A stretch of DNA of 64,000 nucleotides from Streptomyces sp. SDr-06 (GCF_003324565.1 NZ_QOLA01000018.1:112730-176729); one strand, 5' to 3'; counted from the first letter of the stretch, positions 54,481-63,873 are shown. Notes: generated by a model not told the origin, from the sequence alone. Numbers and translations: made by a program.

Positions 54481-55154
54481 TCGACGTACTGGTCGTGGAC
54501 GACGACCCCCGGGTCGCCGGCATCAATGCCGCGTACGCCGGAAAGGTTCCCGGATTCCGGGTGGTCGCCCAGGCGCATTCGGCGGCGGAGGCGCTCGCCC
54601 GGATCGTCGAACGACCGGTGGACCTGGTGCTGCTCGACCACTATCTGCCGGACGAGAACGGCCTCGCGTTCGTACGGGAGTTGCGCGGGCTCGGCCATCA
54701 CACCGACGTGATCATGGTGACGGCCGCCCGTGACGTGGCGACCGTGCAGGCCGCGATGCGCCAGGGCGCGCTCCAGTACCTGGTCAAGCCGTTCACCTTC
54801 GCCGGCCTGCGCACCAAGCTGGAGGCGTATGCCGTGCTGCGCCGCACCCTGGACGGCGGCGGCGAGGCCGAGCAGGCGGAGGTCGACAAGATCTTCGGCG
54901 CGCTCTCGGTGCCCGCCGAGCCCGATCTGCCCAAGGGCCACTCCCCCACCACCGCAGACCTGCTGCGCAGGGTCCTCAAGGAGGCCGAGGGCCCGCTCTC
55001 GGCGCAGGACATCGCGGAGCGGGCCGGGGTGAGCCGCCAGACGGCCCAGCGCTATCTGAAACTCCTGGAGCGGGCGGGCCGGGTACGCCTCGGCCTGCGT
55101 TACGGCGAGACCGGCCGCCCCGAGCACCGCTACGAGTGGGCCGCCTCGCTGTAG
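54477..55154 (+). CDS. CitB/DcuR-type response regulator 1
   Basis: A 225-residue regulator. The receiver (about 1-120) has D8-D10 and phospho-acceptor D54 in VLLDHYLPDENG. The C-terminal HTH (about 160-222) includes LSAQDIAERAGVSRQTAQRYLKLLERAGRVRLGLRYGETGRPEHRY. It overlaps the kinase gene by 4 bp and should be its partner. Its paralogue at 58216-58899 is very similar along its full length. Confidence 0.92.
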   Translation: MIDVLVVDDDPRVAGINAAYAGKVPGFRVVAQAHSAAEALARIVERPVDLVLLDHYLPDENGLAFVRELRGLGHHTDVIMVTAARDVATVQAAMRQGALQYLVKPFTFAGLRTKLEAYAVLRRTLDGGGEAEQAEVDKIFGALSVPAEPDLPKGHSPTTADLLRRVLKEAEGPLSAQDIAERAGVSRQTAQRYLKLLERAGRVRLGLRYGETGRPEHRYEWAASL

Positions 55155-55204
55155 GAGGCGGCCACCCCTCGACTTCCCGGGGTCCGGTGGTCGACCCAGC
55201 GGCC

Positions 55205-56341
55205 TCAGCCTTGCGGCGCCTTCTTCACGAACTCCGTCGTGTACGTCTGGGAGAGGTCGACCTTGGTGGACTTGAGGTTCGGGTTGAAGGCCTTGAGCAC
55301 CTTCTCGACCGTTTCCGGACCGTCCTTGGGCATGACGCCGTCCTTGGTGAACATCGGCAGCGTGCTCTTGATCGACTGCGCGTACAGGTCCTTGCCTCCC
55401 TTCGCGTAGTCCGCGGGCATCTTCGCCGCGATCTCCTCGGCACTGTGCGTGGACATCCAGCGCAACGTCTTCACCAGGGCGTTGACCAGCTTCTGCACCG
55501 TCTGCCGGTGGCCGTTGACCCACTCCGTGCTCATGTAGAGGCTGGAGGAGGGGTACGGCCCGCCGAGCGCCTGCTGCGAGCCCTCGGGCGTACGCATGTC
55601 GACCAGCACCTTGCCGAGCTTCTGGTCGAGGAGGGTGGCGACCGTCGGGTCGGTCGTCATGCCGCCCTGGATGGAGCCCTGCTTCAGCGCGGCGACGAAC
55701 GTCTGCCCCGCGCCCACCGCGACCGGCGTGAACTCGCTCGTCTTCACCCCGTCCCGCACGGCGAGGTACTTGGTGAGGAAGTCGGTCGACGAGCCAAGAC
55801 CGGTGACGCCCAGCTTCTTGCCCTTGAAGTCCTTGGGCGAACCGATGCTCGCCGCCGCCTGGTTGGAGACGACCTCCACCTCTCCGGGCGCGTGCGAGAA
55901 CTGCACCACGGACTCGATCTTCTTGCCCTTGGCCTGGAGATCGAGCGTGTGGTCGTAGAAGCCGACGGCGCCCTGTACGTCGCCGGAGATCAGCGCGGTC
56001 TCGGCCTGCACTCCGGCGGGCTCGGTGAGCAGCTCCACGTTCAGGCCCTCGGCCTTGAAGTGCCCGAGCTGCTGGGTCAGCATCGCGGGCAGGTAGATGA
56101 CCTTGTCGAGACCGCCGACCATGACCTTGATCTTGGCCTGCCCGGAGGCGCTCTTGTCGTCCGAAGCCGTATCGCCGCCGCATCCGGAGAGCGTCATCAC
56201 GAGAGCGGCACAGAGCCCGCCCGCGAGGAAGGGCGCGGCGCGCAGGCGCCGTCGTGCGGTGGTGCGAGGGTAACGGGCTTGCTGGATAAGGGAGTTGCTG
56301 TCGTCCGGTACGGCTTCGGGGTTGCTCGGCATGGTCATCAC
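55205..56341 (-). CDS. ABC transporter substrate-binding lipoprotein (NMT1/SsuA-like)
   Basis: A 378-residue binding protein. A twin-arginine-poor, long N-terminal region precedes the lipobox MTLSGCGG (Cys about residue 54), then an NMT1-type periplasmic fold (KIKVMVGGLDKVIYLPAMLTQQLGHFKAEGLNVELL and TGLGSSTDFLTKYLA). The family carries nitrate, sulfonate, taurine, or thiamine-precursor-like ligands; the substrate here is not clear. It is the last gene of a three-gene importer (ATPase, permease, binding protein). ATG 56341 gives the signal; its internal Mets are alternatives. Confidence 0.85.
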   Translation of the reverse strand: MMTMPSNPEAVPDDSNSLIQQARYPRTTARRRLRAAPFLAGGLCAALVMTLSGCGGDTASDDKSASGQAKIKVMVGGLDKVIYLPAMLTQQLGHFKAEGLNVELLTEPAGVQAETALISGDVQGAVGFYDHTLDLQAKGKKIESVVQFSHAPGEVEVVSNQAAASIGSPKDFKGKKLGVTGLGSSTDFLTKYLAVRDGVKTSEFTPVAVGAGQTFVAALKQGSIQGGMTTDPTVATLLDQKLGKVLVDMRTPEGSQQALGGPYPSSSLYMSTEWVNGHRQTVQKLVNALVKTLRWMSTHSAEEIAAKMPADYAKGGKDLYAQSIKSTLPMFTKDGVMPKDGPETVEKVLKAFNPNLKSTKVDLSQTYTTEFVKKAPQG

Positions 56342-56389
56342 GTCCCTGTGATCAGGTGGCTGTACGGGAAGGAAGGGCGCGGGGCGCCC

Positions 56390-57250
56390 TCAGCGCTCGC
56401 TGCCGGCCTCGGGCGGGCGCCAGCGGAACAACCGCCGTTCGGCGAAGGTGAGCAGTCCCTCAGTGAGCAGGGCGACGACGGCGAGGATGGCCATCGCCGC
56501 GTACACCCCGGCGGCGTTGAACGTCCCCTGCGAGGCGGCCACCAGCAGGCCCAGGCCCTTGGTGGCGCCGATGTACTCGCCGACGATCGCGCCGATGAGC
56601 GCGAAGCCGAAGCTGACGTGGAGGCTGGTGAAGATCCAGGAGGTGGCGGACGGAATGACCACCTGAAGGGTGACCCGGCGGTTGCTCGCGCCCAGGATGC
56701 GGGCGTTGTTGACCAGGTTCCGGTCGACCTCGCGCGCCCCCTGGAAGGCGTTGAAGAAGACCGGGAAGAAGACGAGCACGACGGCGGAGGCGACCTTCGA
56801 CGCGGGGCCTAGACCGAACCAGATCAGGAAGACCGGCGCGAGCACGATGCGCGGAATGGCGTTGAGAACCTTGATGTACGGGCCGAGGACATCGGCGAGG
56901 AAGCGGATCCGGCCCAGGGTGATGCCGAGGACGACGCCTCCCGTCACGCCGAGGATCCAGCCGAGCAGCGCCTCGTAGAGCGTGTACCAGATCTGTTCCC
57001 AGAGCGGTCCCTGAGCGGTGCCGTGCACGGCCCACTCCCGGATCTGGTCCCAGATCGCCGAGGGCATCGAGAAGTTGAACGGGTCGATGACCGCGGCACG
57101 GGCCAGGATCTCCCAGAGGGCGACGACCAGCGCCAGAAGCAGAACCCGGCTGCCGAGCACGAGGAGGCGGCGGTTGCGGGCGGCCCGGGCACGGGCCCTG
57201 GTGCGCGTGCCTGCCTTGAGGCCGAGCGCGGCGACGGTGTCAGGCGACAT
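56390..57250 (-). CDS. ABC transporter permease (SsuC/TauC-like)
   Basis: A 286-residue permease with a charged N-terminus, about six helices and the EAA loop (DRNLVNNARILGASNRRVTLQVVIPSATSWIF, near 180-212). It is typical of the nitrate/sulfonate/taurine class. ATG 57248-57250 overlaps the ATPase stop by 11 bp; an upstream Met at 57268 is possible. Its stop lies 48 bp before the binding-protein start. Confidence 0.9.
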   Translation of the reverse strand: MSPDTVAALGLKAGTRTRARARAARNRRLLVLGSRVLLLALVVALWEILARAAVIDPFNFSMPSAIWDQIREWAVHGTAQGPLWEQIWYTLYEALLGWILGVTGGVVLGITLGRIRFLADVLGPYIKVLNAIPRIVLAPVFLIWFGLGPASKVASAVVLVFFPVFFNAFQGAREVDRNLVNNARILGASNRRVTLQVVIPSATSWIFTSLHVSFGFALIGAIVGEYIGATKGLGLLVAASQGTFNAAGVYAAMAILAVVALLTEGLLTFAERRLFRWRPPEAGSER

Positions 57251-58055
57251 GTGCGGCACCCCGCTCACGGGTGATGCGGACCTCTTCCCCCAGCGATTCC
57301 CAGATCTCCCGGTAGATCTCGACGAACCGGGGCTCCAGGCGCACCGATTCGACCTTGCGGGGACGCGGCAGGTCGATGTCGAAGATCCGCTTCACGGTGG
57401 CGGGGCCCGCGGTCATCACGACGACCCGGTCGGCCAGCGCGATGGACTCCTCCAGGTCGTGCGTGACGAACACGACGGAGGCACCCGTGCCGGACCACAG
57501 ATCGAGGAGTTCGTCCGACATCAGGGCCCTGGTCTGGACGTCGAGGGCCGAGAACGGCTCGTCCATCAGCAGGATCCGGGGGTCGTTGACGAAGGTCGCG
57601 GCGAGGGCGACGCGCTTGCGCTGCCCGCCCGAGAGCTGGTGCGGATAGCGGTCCTCGAACGCCGCGAGGCCCACCTTCGCCAGCCAGCCGCGGGCCATCT
57701 CCTTCGCCTCGGCCTTGGGTACGCCGCGAAAGCGCGGGCCCGCCATGACATTGGAGAGCACGGTGCGCCAGGGGAAGACGGCATCCTGCTGGAAGACGAA
57801 GCCGACCTGATCGCCGATGCCCTCGACCGGCTTCCCGGCCACCAGGACCTCGCCATCGGTGGGCTCCTCCAGGCCGCTGACAAGGGTCAGCGTGGTGGAC
57901 TTCCCGCAGCCGGTGGGGCCGACGACGGCCACGAACTCGCCCTGCCGCACGGTCAGATCGAGCTCCCGCACGGCGGTGTGCAATGTCCCCGACGGCGTAC
58001 GGAACGCCTTGCCGGCGCCCCTCAGCTCGATGGCGGGGCTGGTGTCTGTGTTCAT
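57240..58055 (-). CDS. ABC transporter ATP-binding protein (SsuB/TauB-like)
   Basis: A 271-residue ATPase with Walker A VGPTGCGKST, Q-loop FVFQQDAVFPWRTV, signature LSGGQRKR, Walker B ILLMDEPFSALD and VTHDLEES. It is of the nitrate/sulfonate class. Start ATG 58053-58055 gives MNTDTSPAIEL; residues before it are Pro/Arg-rich. It is first in the ATPase-permease-binding-protein unit and divergent from regulator 2 over 160 bp. Confidence 0.92.
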   Translation of the reverse strand: MNTDTSPAIELRGAGKAFRTPSGTLHTAVRELDLTVRQGEFVAVVGPTGCGKSTTLTLVSGLEEPTDGEVLVAGKPVEGIGDQVGFVFQQDAVFPWRTVLSNVMAGPRFRGVPKAEAKEMARGWLAKVGLAAFEDRYPHQLSGGQRKRVALAATFVNDPRILLMDEPFSALDVQTRALMSDELLDLWSGTGASVVFVTHDLEESIALADRVVVMTAGPATVKRIFDIDLPRPRKVESVRLEPRFVEIYREIWESLGEEVRITRERGAAHVA

Positions 58056-58215
58056 GGAGCGGGACCGTAGGCGCGGCTCCGGCCAGGACGTCAGGCTTGT
58101 GGGCGCTGGACGCACTTCTGCGCGCAAACCCCTGTTGTGCTCGTTTTGCGCGCGCTACAACTGCGGGGTTCGAACAGCGGGAAAACGCCATGTCGGCATG
58201 CGGGAGGAGAACGCC

Positions 58216-58899
58216 TTGATCGACGTCCTGGTCGTGGACGACGACTTCCGTGTCGCCGAGATCAACGCGGCCTATGTCGGGAAGGTTCCCGGGTTCCGGG
58301 TCGCGGCACGGGCGCACAGCGCCGCCCAGGCGCTGGCCACGCTGGAACGCCACCGGATCGACCTCGTCCTGCTCGACCACTTCCTGCCCGACGAGACGGG
58401 GCTGAGCCTGGTCCGCCGGATGCGCCAGCAGGGCCACCACACCGACGTGATCATGGTGACCTCGGCGAGCGACGTGGCGACCGTGCAGGCCGCGATGCGC
58501 CACGGCGCGCTGCACTACCTGGTGAAGCCGTTCACCTTCGCCGGGCTGAGGGCCAAGCTCGACGCGTACGCGACGCTGCGGCGCACCGTCGACCGGGCCG
58601 CCGGCGCGGCCGGGCAGGAGCCCGCGGCCCAGGACCAGGACCAGGTCGACCGGATCTTCGCGGCCCTGCGCACCGGGCTGCCCAGCCGCCACTCCGTGCC
58701 GACGGCGGAGCTGATCCGCGACGTCCTGCACACCGCGGACCATCCGCTCTCCGCGCACGAGGTCGCCGATCGCACGGGTCTGAGCCGCTCCACGGCCCAG
58801 CGCTACCTGCGCCTCCTCGAACAGTCCGGCCGCCTGCGGCTGACCCTGCGCTACGGCGAGACGGGCCGCCCGGAACACCGCTATGCGTGGGCGGTCTGA
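58216..58899 (+). CDS. CitB/DcuR-type response regulator 2 (no adjacent kinase)
   Basis: A 227-residue regulator very similar to the one at 54477-55154: the first 30 residues differ at only a few places, with D54 (VLLDHFLPDETG) and the HTH LSAHEVADRTGLSRSTAQRYLRLLEQSGRLRLTLRYGETGRPEHRY retained. TTG at 58216 is chosen because GGGAGGAG lies about 8 bases before it and the homologue starts MIDVL. It has no kinase beside it. It may be driven by the kinase at 52804 or act as a duplicated regulator of the ABC genes opposite. Confidence 0.85.
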   Translation: MIDVLVVDDDFRVAEINAAYVGKVPGFRVAARAHSAAQALATLERHRIDLVLLDHFLPDETGLSLVRRMRQQGHHTDVIMVTSASDVATVQAAMRHGALHYLVKPFTFAGLRAKLDAYATLRRTVDRAAGAAGQEPAAQDQDQVDRIFAALRTGLPSRHSVPTAELIRDVLHTADHPLSAHEVADRTGLSRSTAQRYLRLLEQSGRLRLTLRYGETGRPEHRYAWAV

Positions 58900-58932
58900 C
58901 CCCAACAGGGCCGACTTTCACGGAGGTTGGGG
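58900..58932. terminator. Weak hairpin after regulator 2
   Basis: CCCCAAC (58900-58906) pairs with GTTGGGG (58926-58932) around a 19-nt loop. It lies just after the regulator stop and before the convergent symporter gene. Confidence 0.5.
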
Positions 58933-58987
58933 GGAATTGCCGGGCCCGCACCGCCGCACCCGTCCGTTCCGGCATGCCTGCGCGGGC

Positions 58988-60586
58988 CTACACGGCACCC
59001 GCGCCCGTCAGTGCCCTGACCTCCGCCTCCGCGTGCTTGGCCCCGTCCGGCTCCTCGCGCGAGGTCACCGTGCCGAGCCATCCCGCGAGGAACCCCAGCG
59101 GAATCGAGACGAGTCCCGGGTTCTGCAACGGGAAGAACTGGAAGTCCACCCCGGGGAAGAGGGACTCGGGGCTGCCGGAGACCACGGGCGAGATCAGCAC
59201 CAGGACCAGGGCCGGGACCAGGCCCCCGTACACCGACCACACGGCCCCGCGCGTCGTGAAGTTCCGCCAGAACAGCGAGTAGAGGAGCACCGGAAGGTTC
59301 GCGGAGGCGGCCACCGCGAAGGCCAGGCCGACCAGGAACGCGACGTTCAGGTCCCGCGCGAGCAGACCCAGCGCGATCGCGACCGCCCCGATCCCCACCG
59401 CGGCCACCCGGGCGACCGCGACCTCGCCGCGCTGCTTGGCGCGTCTGCGCCGGAGCGAGGCGTAGAGGTCGTGGGCGACGGACGCCGAGGAGGCCAGCGT
59501 GATGCCCGCGACGACCGCCAGGATGGTGGCGAAGGCGATGGCGGCGACCACGGCGAAGAGAACCGTTCCGCCTGTGGAACCCGCGCCGCCTCCCAGGTTG
59601 TAGGCGAGCAGCGCGACCGCCGTGTTGCCCGCGGGGTTCGACGCCTTGACCGCGTCCGAGCCGACCAGCGCGGCCGCGCCGAAGCCGAGCACGATGGTCA
59701 TCAGGTAGAAGCCGCCGATGAGGCCGATGGACCAGACGACCGAGCGGCGGGCGGCCCGCGCGGTGGGCACGGTGTAGAAGCGCGAGAGGATGTGCGGCAG
59801 TCCGGCCGTGCCGAGGACCAGGGCGAGGCCCAGGCTGATGAAGTCGAACCGCGCCGTCCAGTCCCCGCCGTACTTGAGGCCGGGTGAGAGGAACTCCTTT
59901 CCGTGGCCGCTGTGGTCGGCCGCCGAGTTCAGCAGCAGGTTGATGTCGCCGTGGAAGCGCAGCAGCACCATCACGGTGAGGGTGATCGTGCCGGCCATGA
60001 GCAGGACGGCCTTCACGATCTGGATCCAGGTGGTGGCCCGCATCCCGCCGAGCGACACATAGACCACCATCAGGGCGCCGACCCCGATGACCGTCCAGTT
60101 CCGCGCGGCGTCGCTCGTGCCGCCGAGCAGCAGGGCCACCAGGCTGCCCGCGCCGACCATCTGCGCCACCAGATAGAGAACGGACACGGTGACCGAGGAA
60201 GTTCCCGCCGCGATCCGCACGGGGCGTTCGCTCATGCGGGCCGCGACCACGTCGGCCAGGGTGAACTTGCCGCAGTTGCGGACCAGTTCGGCGACCAGGA
60301 GCAGCACCACCAGCCAGGCCACCAGGAAGCCCACGGAGTACAGCATCCCGTCGTAGCCGAAGAGTGCGATCAGCCCGGAGATGCCGAGGAAGGAAGCGGC
60401 CGACATGTAGTCACCCGCGATGGCAAAACCATTCTCCATGGGCGAGAAGAGCCGGCCGCCGGTGTAGAACTCCTCGGCCGAGCCGTGCCGGTTGCGGCTC
60501 ACCCAGGTGGTGATGGCGAGCGTGGCCGCCACGAACGCGCTGAACAGCAGCAGCGCCAGAGTCTGATGGTCCCCGCCGACGATCAC
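58988..60586 (-). CDS. actP: Cation/acetate symporter (ActP-like, SSS family)
   Basis: A 532-residue sodium/solute symporter with about 13 helices. Family-typical sequences are VSRNRHGSAEEFYTGGRLFSPMENGFAIAGDYMSAASFLG (first helices), GTAGLPHILSRFYTV (around 270) and LFWRNFTTRGAVW. It takes up acetate or similar monocarboxylates with a cation. The start ATG at 60584-60586 overlaps the DUF485 stop by 4 bp, the usual DUF485-actP pairing. Confidence 0.92.
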   Translation of the reverse strand: MIVGGDHQTLALLLFSAFVAATLAITTWVSRNRHGSAEEFYTGGRLFSPMENGFAIAGDYMSAASFLGISGLIALFGYDGMLYSVGFLVAWLVVLLLVAELVRNCGKFTLADVVAARMSERPVRIAAGTSSVTVSVLYLVAQMVGAGSLVALLLGGTSDAARNWTVIGVGALMVVYVSLGGMRATTWIQIVKAVLLMAGTITLTVMVLLRFHGDINLLLNSAADHSGHGKEFLSPGLKYGGDWTARFDFISLGLALVLGTAGLPHILSRFYTVPTARAARRSVVWSIGLIGGFYLMTIVLGFGAAALVGSDAVKASNPAGNTAVALLAYNLGGGAGSTGGTVLFAVVAAIAFATILAVVAGITLASSASVAHDLYASLRRRRAKQRGEVAVARVAAVGIGAVAIALGLLARDLNVAFLVGLAFAVAASANLPVLLYSLFWRNFTTRGAVWSVYGGLVPALVLVLISPVVSGSPESLFPGVDFQFFPLQNPGLVSIPLGFLAGWLGTVTSREEPDGAKHAEAEVRALTGAGAV

Positions 60587-61161
60587 TTGGTCCCCCGTGT
60601 CGTTCCCTGTCCGTTGATCCGCGGGGCCCCGCGGCCCTGCTCGGTCTGCTGGGTGTGTTCGGCCCGCCGACCGCGCGTGGGGTGCCCTGGGGCGTGCTGC
60701 TGGTTCTGTTCGAACACGACCCAGCGCAGTTCCAGCGCGGCCCGGTCCCGGCGCAGCCGCGCATGGCGGGTGTACGCCCAGGTCAGCAGGAAGGTGGTGA
60801 GGAACTGGGCCAGCCCCGCGACCATCGCCACGTTCACCGCCCCGGCCACCGGGCGGGCCATGAGGCCGGGGGCGCCGACCGCGGTGATCACATAGGCCAG
60901 GTACCAGCCGAAGAAGGCGAGGGAGGCGGGGAGGACAAACCCGCGATAGCGGCGGCGCACCTCCTGGAAGGCGGCGCTGCGGTGCACTTCGAGATAGATC
61001 TCGGCCGGGCTGAGACGTTCGTCCTCGTCGCCGCAGTGCTGGGCGGGCACGGGGGCGGGCACCGTCTCGCCGTCCAGTTCGCCCCAGCCGGAGGCGAGGG
61101 CGTCGTACCAGGGGTCGTCGATCCGCGCCGCCGCCGGATCAGCCCCCTCCTGCTTCTCCAC
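60583..61161 (-). CDS. DUF485 family membrane protein (ActP partner)
   Basis: A 192-residue protein with two predicted helices in the middle (about 98-118, FVLPASLAFFGWYLAYVITAVG, and about 126-150), the DUF485 core, and a variable N-terminal half. In many bacteria this family is co-encoded with the acetate symporter and presumably helps it. The start is set at GTG 61159-61161 (VEKQEG), with AAGGAG 7-9 bases before it; a longer start 7 residues earlier is possible. Confidence 0.88.
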   Translation of the reverse strand: MEKQEGADPAAARIDDPWYDALASGWGELDGETVPAPVPAQHCGDEDERLSPAEIYLEVHRSAAFQEVRRRYRGFVLPASLAFFGWYLAYVITAVGAPGLMARPVAGAVNVAMVAGLAQFLTTFLLTWAYTRHARLRRDRAALELRWVVFEQNQQHAPGHPTRGRRAEHTQQTEQGRGAPRINGQGTTRGTK

Positions 61162-61277
61162 CGCACAACTCTCCTTGCCCACGAACCCGTTCGGCCGCGT
61201 GCCCCAGGATGGGCAGAGGGGGCAGCTCCTGGACTCTCCTACGCCCCGGCTTCACCCCATTAGGTGACGCGGCCGCG

Positions 61278-61967
61278 TCAGCCCCGAGGCGGCTGGGCCA
61301 GCCCGTACCGGTAGGCGTACCGCATGGCCTGGGCCCGGTCGCGCGCTCCGGTCTTGCCGAAGATGTTGTTGATGTGGGTCTTCACGGTGGCGGTCGAGAT
61401 GTGCAGGGCCCGCGAGATCTCCGGGTTGGACATTCCCTCGGCCACGAGCGCGAGCACCTCGCCCTCGCGTGCGGTGAGGCCGTCGGGCAGTTCGGCCGGC
61501 GCGGCGGGGGCGGCCGGCGGCGCGGTCACCCGCTCCAGGAGGCGGCGCTGCACGGCGGGGGCGAGCCCGGCCTGCCCGGCCAGCACGTCCTCTATCGCCT
61601 TGACGATCTCCTCGCCCCCGGCGTCCTTGGTCAGATAGCCGCGGGCCCCGGCCTGCAGGGCCGGGAACAGGTCGTTGTCGTCCGCGTAGGTCGTGAGGAT
61701 CACCACCTCCGTGCCGGGATGCCCGGAACGGATGCGGCGGGTCGCCTCCACCCCGTCGCACCGCGGCATCCGCAGGTCCATCAGGACGATGTCGGGAGCC
61801 AGTTGGGCCGTGAGGGCGACCGCCTCCTCGCCGTCCCGCGCCGAGCCGACGACCTCGATGCCGGGCAGCAGCCCGAGCAGCATCACGATGCCCTCGCGCA
61901 CCACGGACTGGTCGTCGGCCACGACCACCCTGATCGTCCCCCGCGCCCCGGGCTCGCCCCCGCTCAT
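61278..61967 (-). CDS. NarL/LuxR-type response regulator
   Basis: A 229-residue regulator. The receiver has D18-D19-like acids near the start and phospho-acceptor D64 (APDIVLMDLRMP). The C-terminal LuxR HTH is GLTAREGEVLALVAEGMSNPEISRALHISTATVKTHINNIFGKTGARDRAQAMRYAYRYGL. It overlaps the kinase stop by 4 bp (ATGA). It should be activated by the kinase directly upstream. Confidence 0.92.
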   Translation of the reverse strand: MSGGEPGARGTIRVVVADDQSVVREGIVMLLGLLPGIEVVGSARDGEEAVALTAQLAPDIVLMDLRMPRCDGVEATRRIRSGHPGTEVVILTTYADDNDLFPALQAGARGYLTKDAGGEEIVKAIEDVLAGQAGLAPAVQRRLLERVTAPPAAPAAPAELPDGLTAREGEVLALVAEGMSNPEISRALHISTATVKTHINNIFGKTGARDRAQAMRYAYRYGLAQPPRG

Positions 61968-63148
61968 GCGGGCACCCTCAGTCTCACCACGAAACCCTCC
62001 TCGTCCGGGCCGGCCTCCAGGGTGCCGCCCAGCAGTTCGGCGCGCTCCCTCATCCCCAGCAGACCGTAACCGGAGCCACTGACAGCGAGCTCCCCCGCCC
62101 GCTCGCGGCCCCCTGAGTCCCGCACTTCCAGGGTCACTTCGTGGGGCAGGTACTCCAGCCGTACGGCCACGACGGCGCCCGGCGCGTGCTTGCGCACGTT
62201 GGTCAGGGCCTCCTGGGCCACCCGGCGCACGGTCCCCGAGGCCTCCGGGGGCAGGGCCCTGCGCTCGCCCCGCACCTGGACCCCGGTGCCCGGGGCAAGA
62301 CCCGTCCCCGAACCGGCCCCCTCGATCAGGGTGTGCAGGAAGTCCTCCACCGGGGTCATCTCGCCGCGCAGCGCGGAGAGCGCCTGGCGGGTCTCGGCAA
62401 GGCCCTCGCGCGCCATGCCCCGGGCGGCCACCACCCGTTCTAGGATCCGCTCCCGGAACTCCCCGGGCGGCTCCCGCTCGATCAGCAGCCGGGCCGCCTC
62501 CAGGTGCACCAGCTGCGCCGAGAGGCTGTGCGCCAGTACGTCATGGATCTCGCGGGCGATCCTGGCCCGCTCGTCGAGCGCGGCCGACTCCGCCTCGGCC
62601 ACCCGCGCGGCCCGTTCCTGGGCGAGGAGCCGCTGGGCGGTACCGCGCGCCTCGGCGTCGAGACGCAGCACATATCCGGCGAGCCCGAGCCCGGCCGAAG
62701 TGACCGCCGTCGTCAGCCAGTTGTCGTTGTTGACCAGGATGTAGGCGCCCAGTGACGCGGCCGTGCACGGAATGGCGGCGGCCAGCGGAAGCCGTTCCAG
62801 CGCCGTCACCGCGCAGGCGCACCACAGCACCAGCGCGAGCACCGGCCAGCCTGCCGCGCGGGCCCCGGCCGCGGCTCCCATCACCAGCAGGAGCGAGATC
62901 AGGGAGGGCCAGAGCCGGTGGTCCAGGGTGAAGCGGAAGAGCGCGCGGCCCAACAGGCCGCAGACCAGCACCAGGGCCACGCCCCCCACCCACGCGTAGT
63001 GGCCCGGCCCGTTGCTGAACGTGGACCAGAGCAGGGCGCCGAAGGCCACGATCCTGATGCCCCGGGCGAGATTGCGTCTGGCACGGCTCAGGCCTTCGCG
63101 GGAGAGCGCTTCCCGCGAAGGCCAGCTGAGCCAGGTCTCTGGGGTCAC
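61964..63148 (-). CDS. NarX/DesK-type sensor histidine kinase
   Basis: A 394-residue kinase. Roughly four to six N-terminal helices (about 35-165) carry no obvious extracellular domain, then comes the HisKA_3 motif DERARIAREIHDVLAHSLSAQLVHLEAARLL with the phospho-His, and the HATPase domain (QEALTNVRKHAP, SGSGYGLLGMRERAELLGG). The membrane-embedded sensing style of DesK-like kinases fits. GTG 63146-63148 overlaps the preceding gene's stop (GTGA). The signal is unknown. Confidence 0.9.
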   Translation of the reverse strand: MTPETWLSWPSREALSREGLSRARRNLARGIRIVAFGALLWSTFSNGPGHYAWVGGVALVLVCGLLGRALFRFTLDHRLWPSLISLLLVMGAAAGARAAGWPVLALVLWCACAVTALERLPLAAAIPCTAASLGAYILVNNDNWLTTAVTSAGLGLAGYVLRLDAEARGTAQRLLAQERAARVAEAESAALDERARIAREIHDVLAHSLSAQLVHLEAARLLIEREPPGEFRERILERVVAARGMAREGLAETRQALSALRGEMTPVEDFLHTLIEGAGSGTGLAPGTGVQVRGERRALPPEASGTVRRVAQEALTNVRKHAPGAVVAVRLEYLPHEVTLEVRDSGGRERAGELAVSGSGYGLLGMRERAELLGGTLEAGPDEEGFVVRLRVPA

Positions 63149-63663
63149 ACGCGGTCCTTCCACACCTGCTGGGCGGGGCTTGCTGCGGCAACACCGTACG
63201 ACGCGAGGGCCGGCTGGGCCCGCCACATCAGGATGCCGCCGCGGACGAGCAGGGAGGCGGCCAGGGCGAGCAGGAGGGCGCCGGTGCCCAGGTGGATCCC
63301 GGCCAGCGCGCCGAGGCCCGCGAGGCCCACCCGCAGGGCGATGCCGAGGACCCAGATCCCGGCGGTGGCCTTGGTGCCGCGGGACCACACCGTGCCGTCG
63401 GGCTCGGTCCATATCTTCGAGGTCCAACCCCAGCCGACTCCCATGAGCGCGCCGGTCACGAGCTCGGCGCCGAGCAGAGCGACGGACCCGGCCTGGTGGT
63501 GCTGGTCGACGAGGCCGCCGTCCTTCACCGCGAAGAACACGAGGGCGGCGGGGACGAGCCACCACTTCTTCCCGGAACCGCCCACCTGCTGCGGCTTGAA
63601 CTGACGGACCAGGATCAACGCCACCACCGCGACTGCCACCAGCACGTTGAAGAGCGCGGACAT
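63145..63663 (-). CDS. DUF1453-like membrane protein
   Basis: A 172-residue protein with about five hydrophobic stretches and the sequence RQFKPQQVGGSGKKWWLVPAALVFFAVKDGGLVD, similar to DUF1453/CcdC-like proteins that accompany NarL-type kinases in Streptomyces. It overlaps the kinase gene by 4 bp and is the first gene of a three-gene operon (membrane protein, kinase, regulator). It may be an accessory sensor. Start ATG 63661-63663. Confidence 0.75.
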   Translation of the reverse strand: MSALFNVLVAVAVVALILVRQFKPQQVGGSGKKWWLVPAALVFFAVKDGGLVDQHHQAGSVALLGAELVTGALMGVGWGWTSKIWTEPDGTVWSRGTKATAGIWVLGIALRVGLAGLGALAGIHLGTGALLLALAASLLVRGGILMWRAQPALASYGVAAASPAQQVWKDRV

Positions 63664-63823
63664 CGAAGCCTCCGGACGACGAGAAAGACGAGAAGACAGG
63701 AACCGTCAGGGACGGTCGGGCTGTGCTTACGTCTACGAAGGTACGGAAACGACCTGGTCAGAGGCATCGGAGCAGGGGTGGAGCACGGGTGGATGTTTTC
63801 TCTCCACCCACGGGTGCAGAAAA
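63664..63823. other. Promoter region of the DUF1453-kinase-regulator operon
   Basis: 160 bp between the operon start and the terminator. It is less GC-rich (for example AGGAACCGTCAGGG and TACGTCTACGAAGG). No gene or clear -35/-10 was recognised. Confidence 0.5.
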
Positions 63824-63862
63824 CGCGCACCGGCCCGTGGGAGACCCACGGGCCGGTGCGCG
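63824..63862. terminator. Strong terminator of parE
   Basis: A perfect 18-bp stem CGCGCACCGGCCCGTGGG / CCCACGGGCCGGTGCGCG with an AGA loop, 12 bp beyond the parE stop (minus strand). It insulates the neighbouring operon. Confidence 0.92.
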
Positions 63863-63873
63863 TCAGGCCGGGT

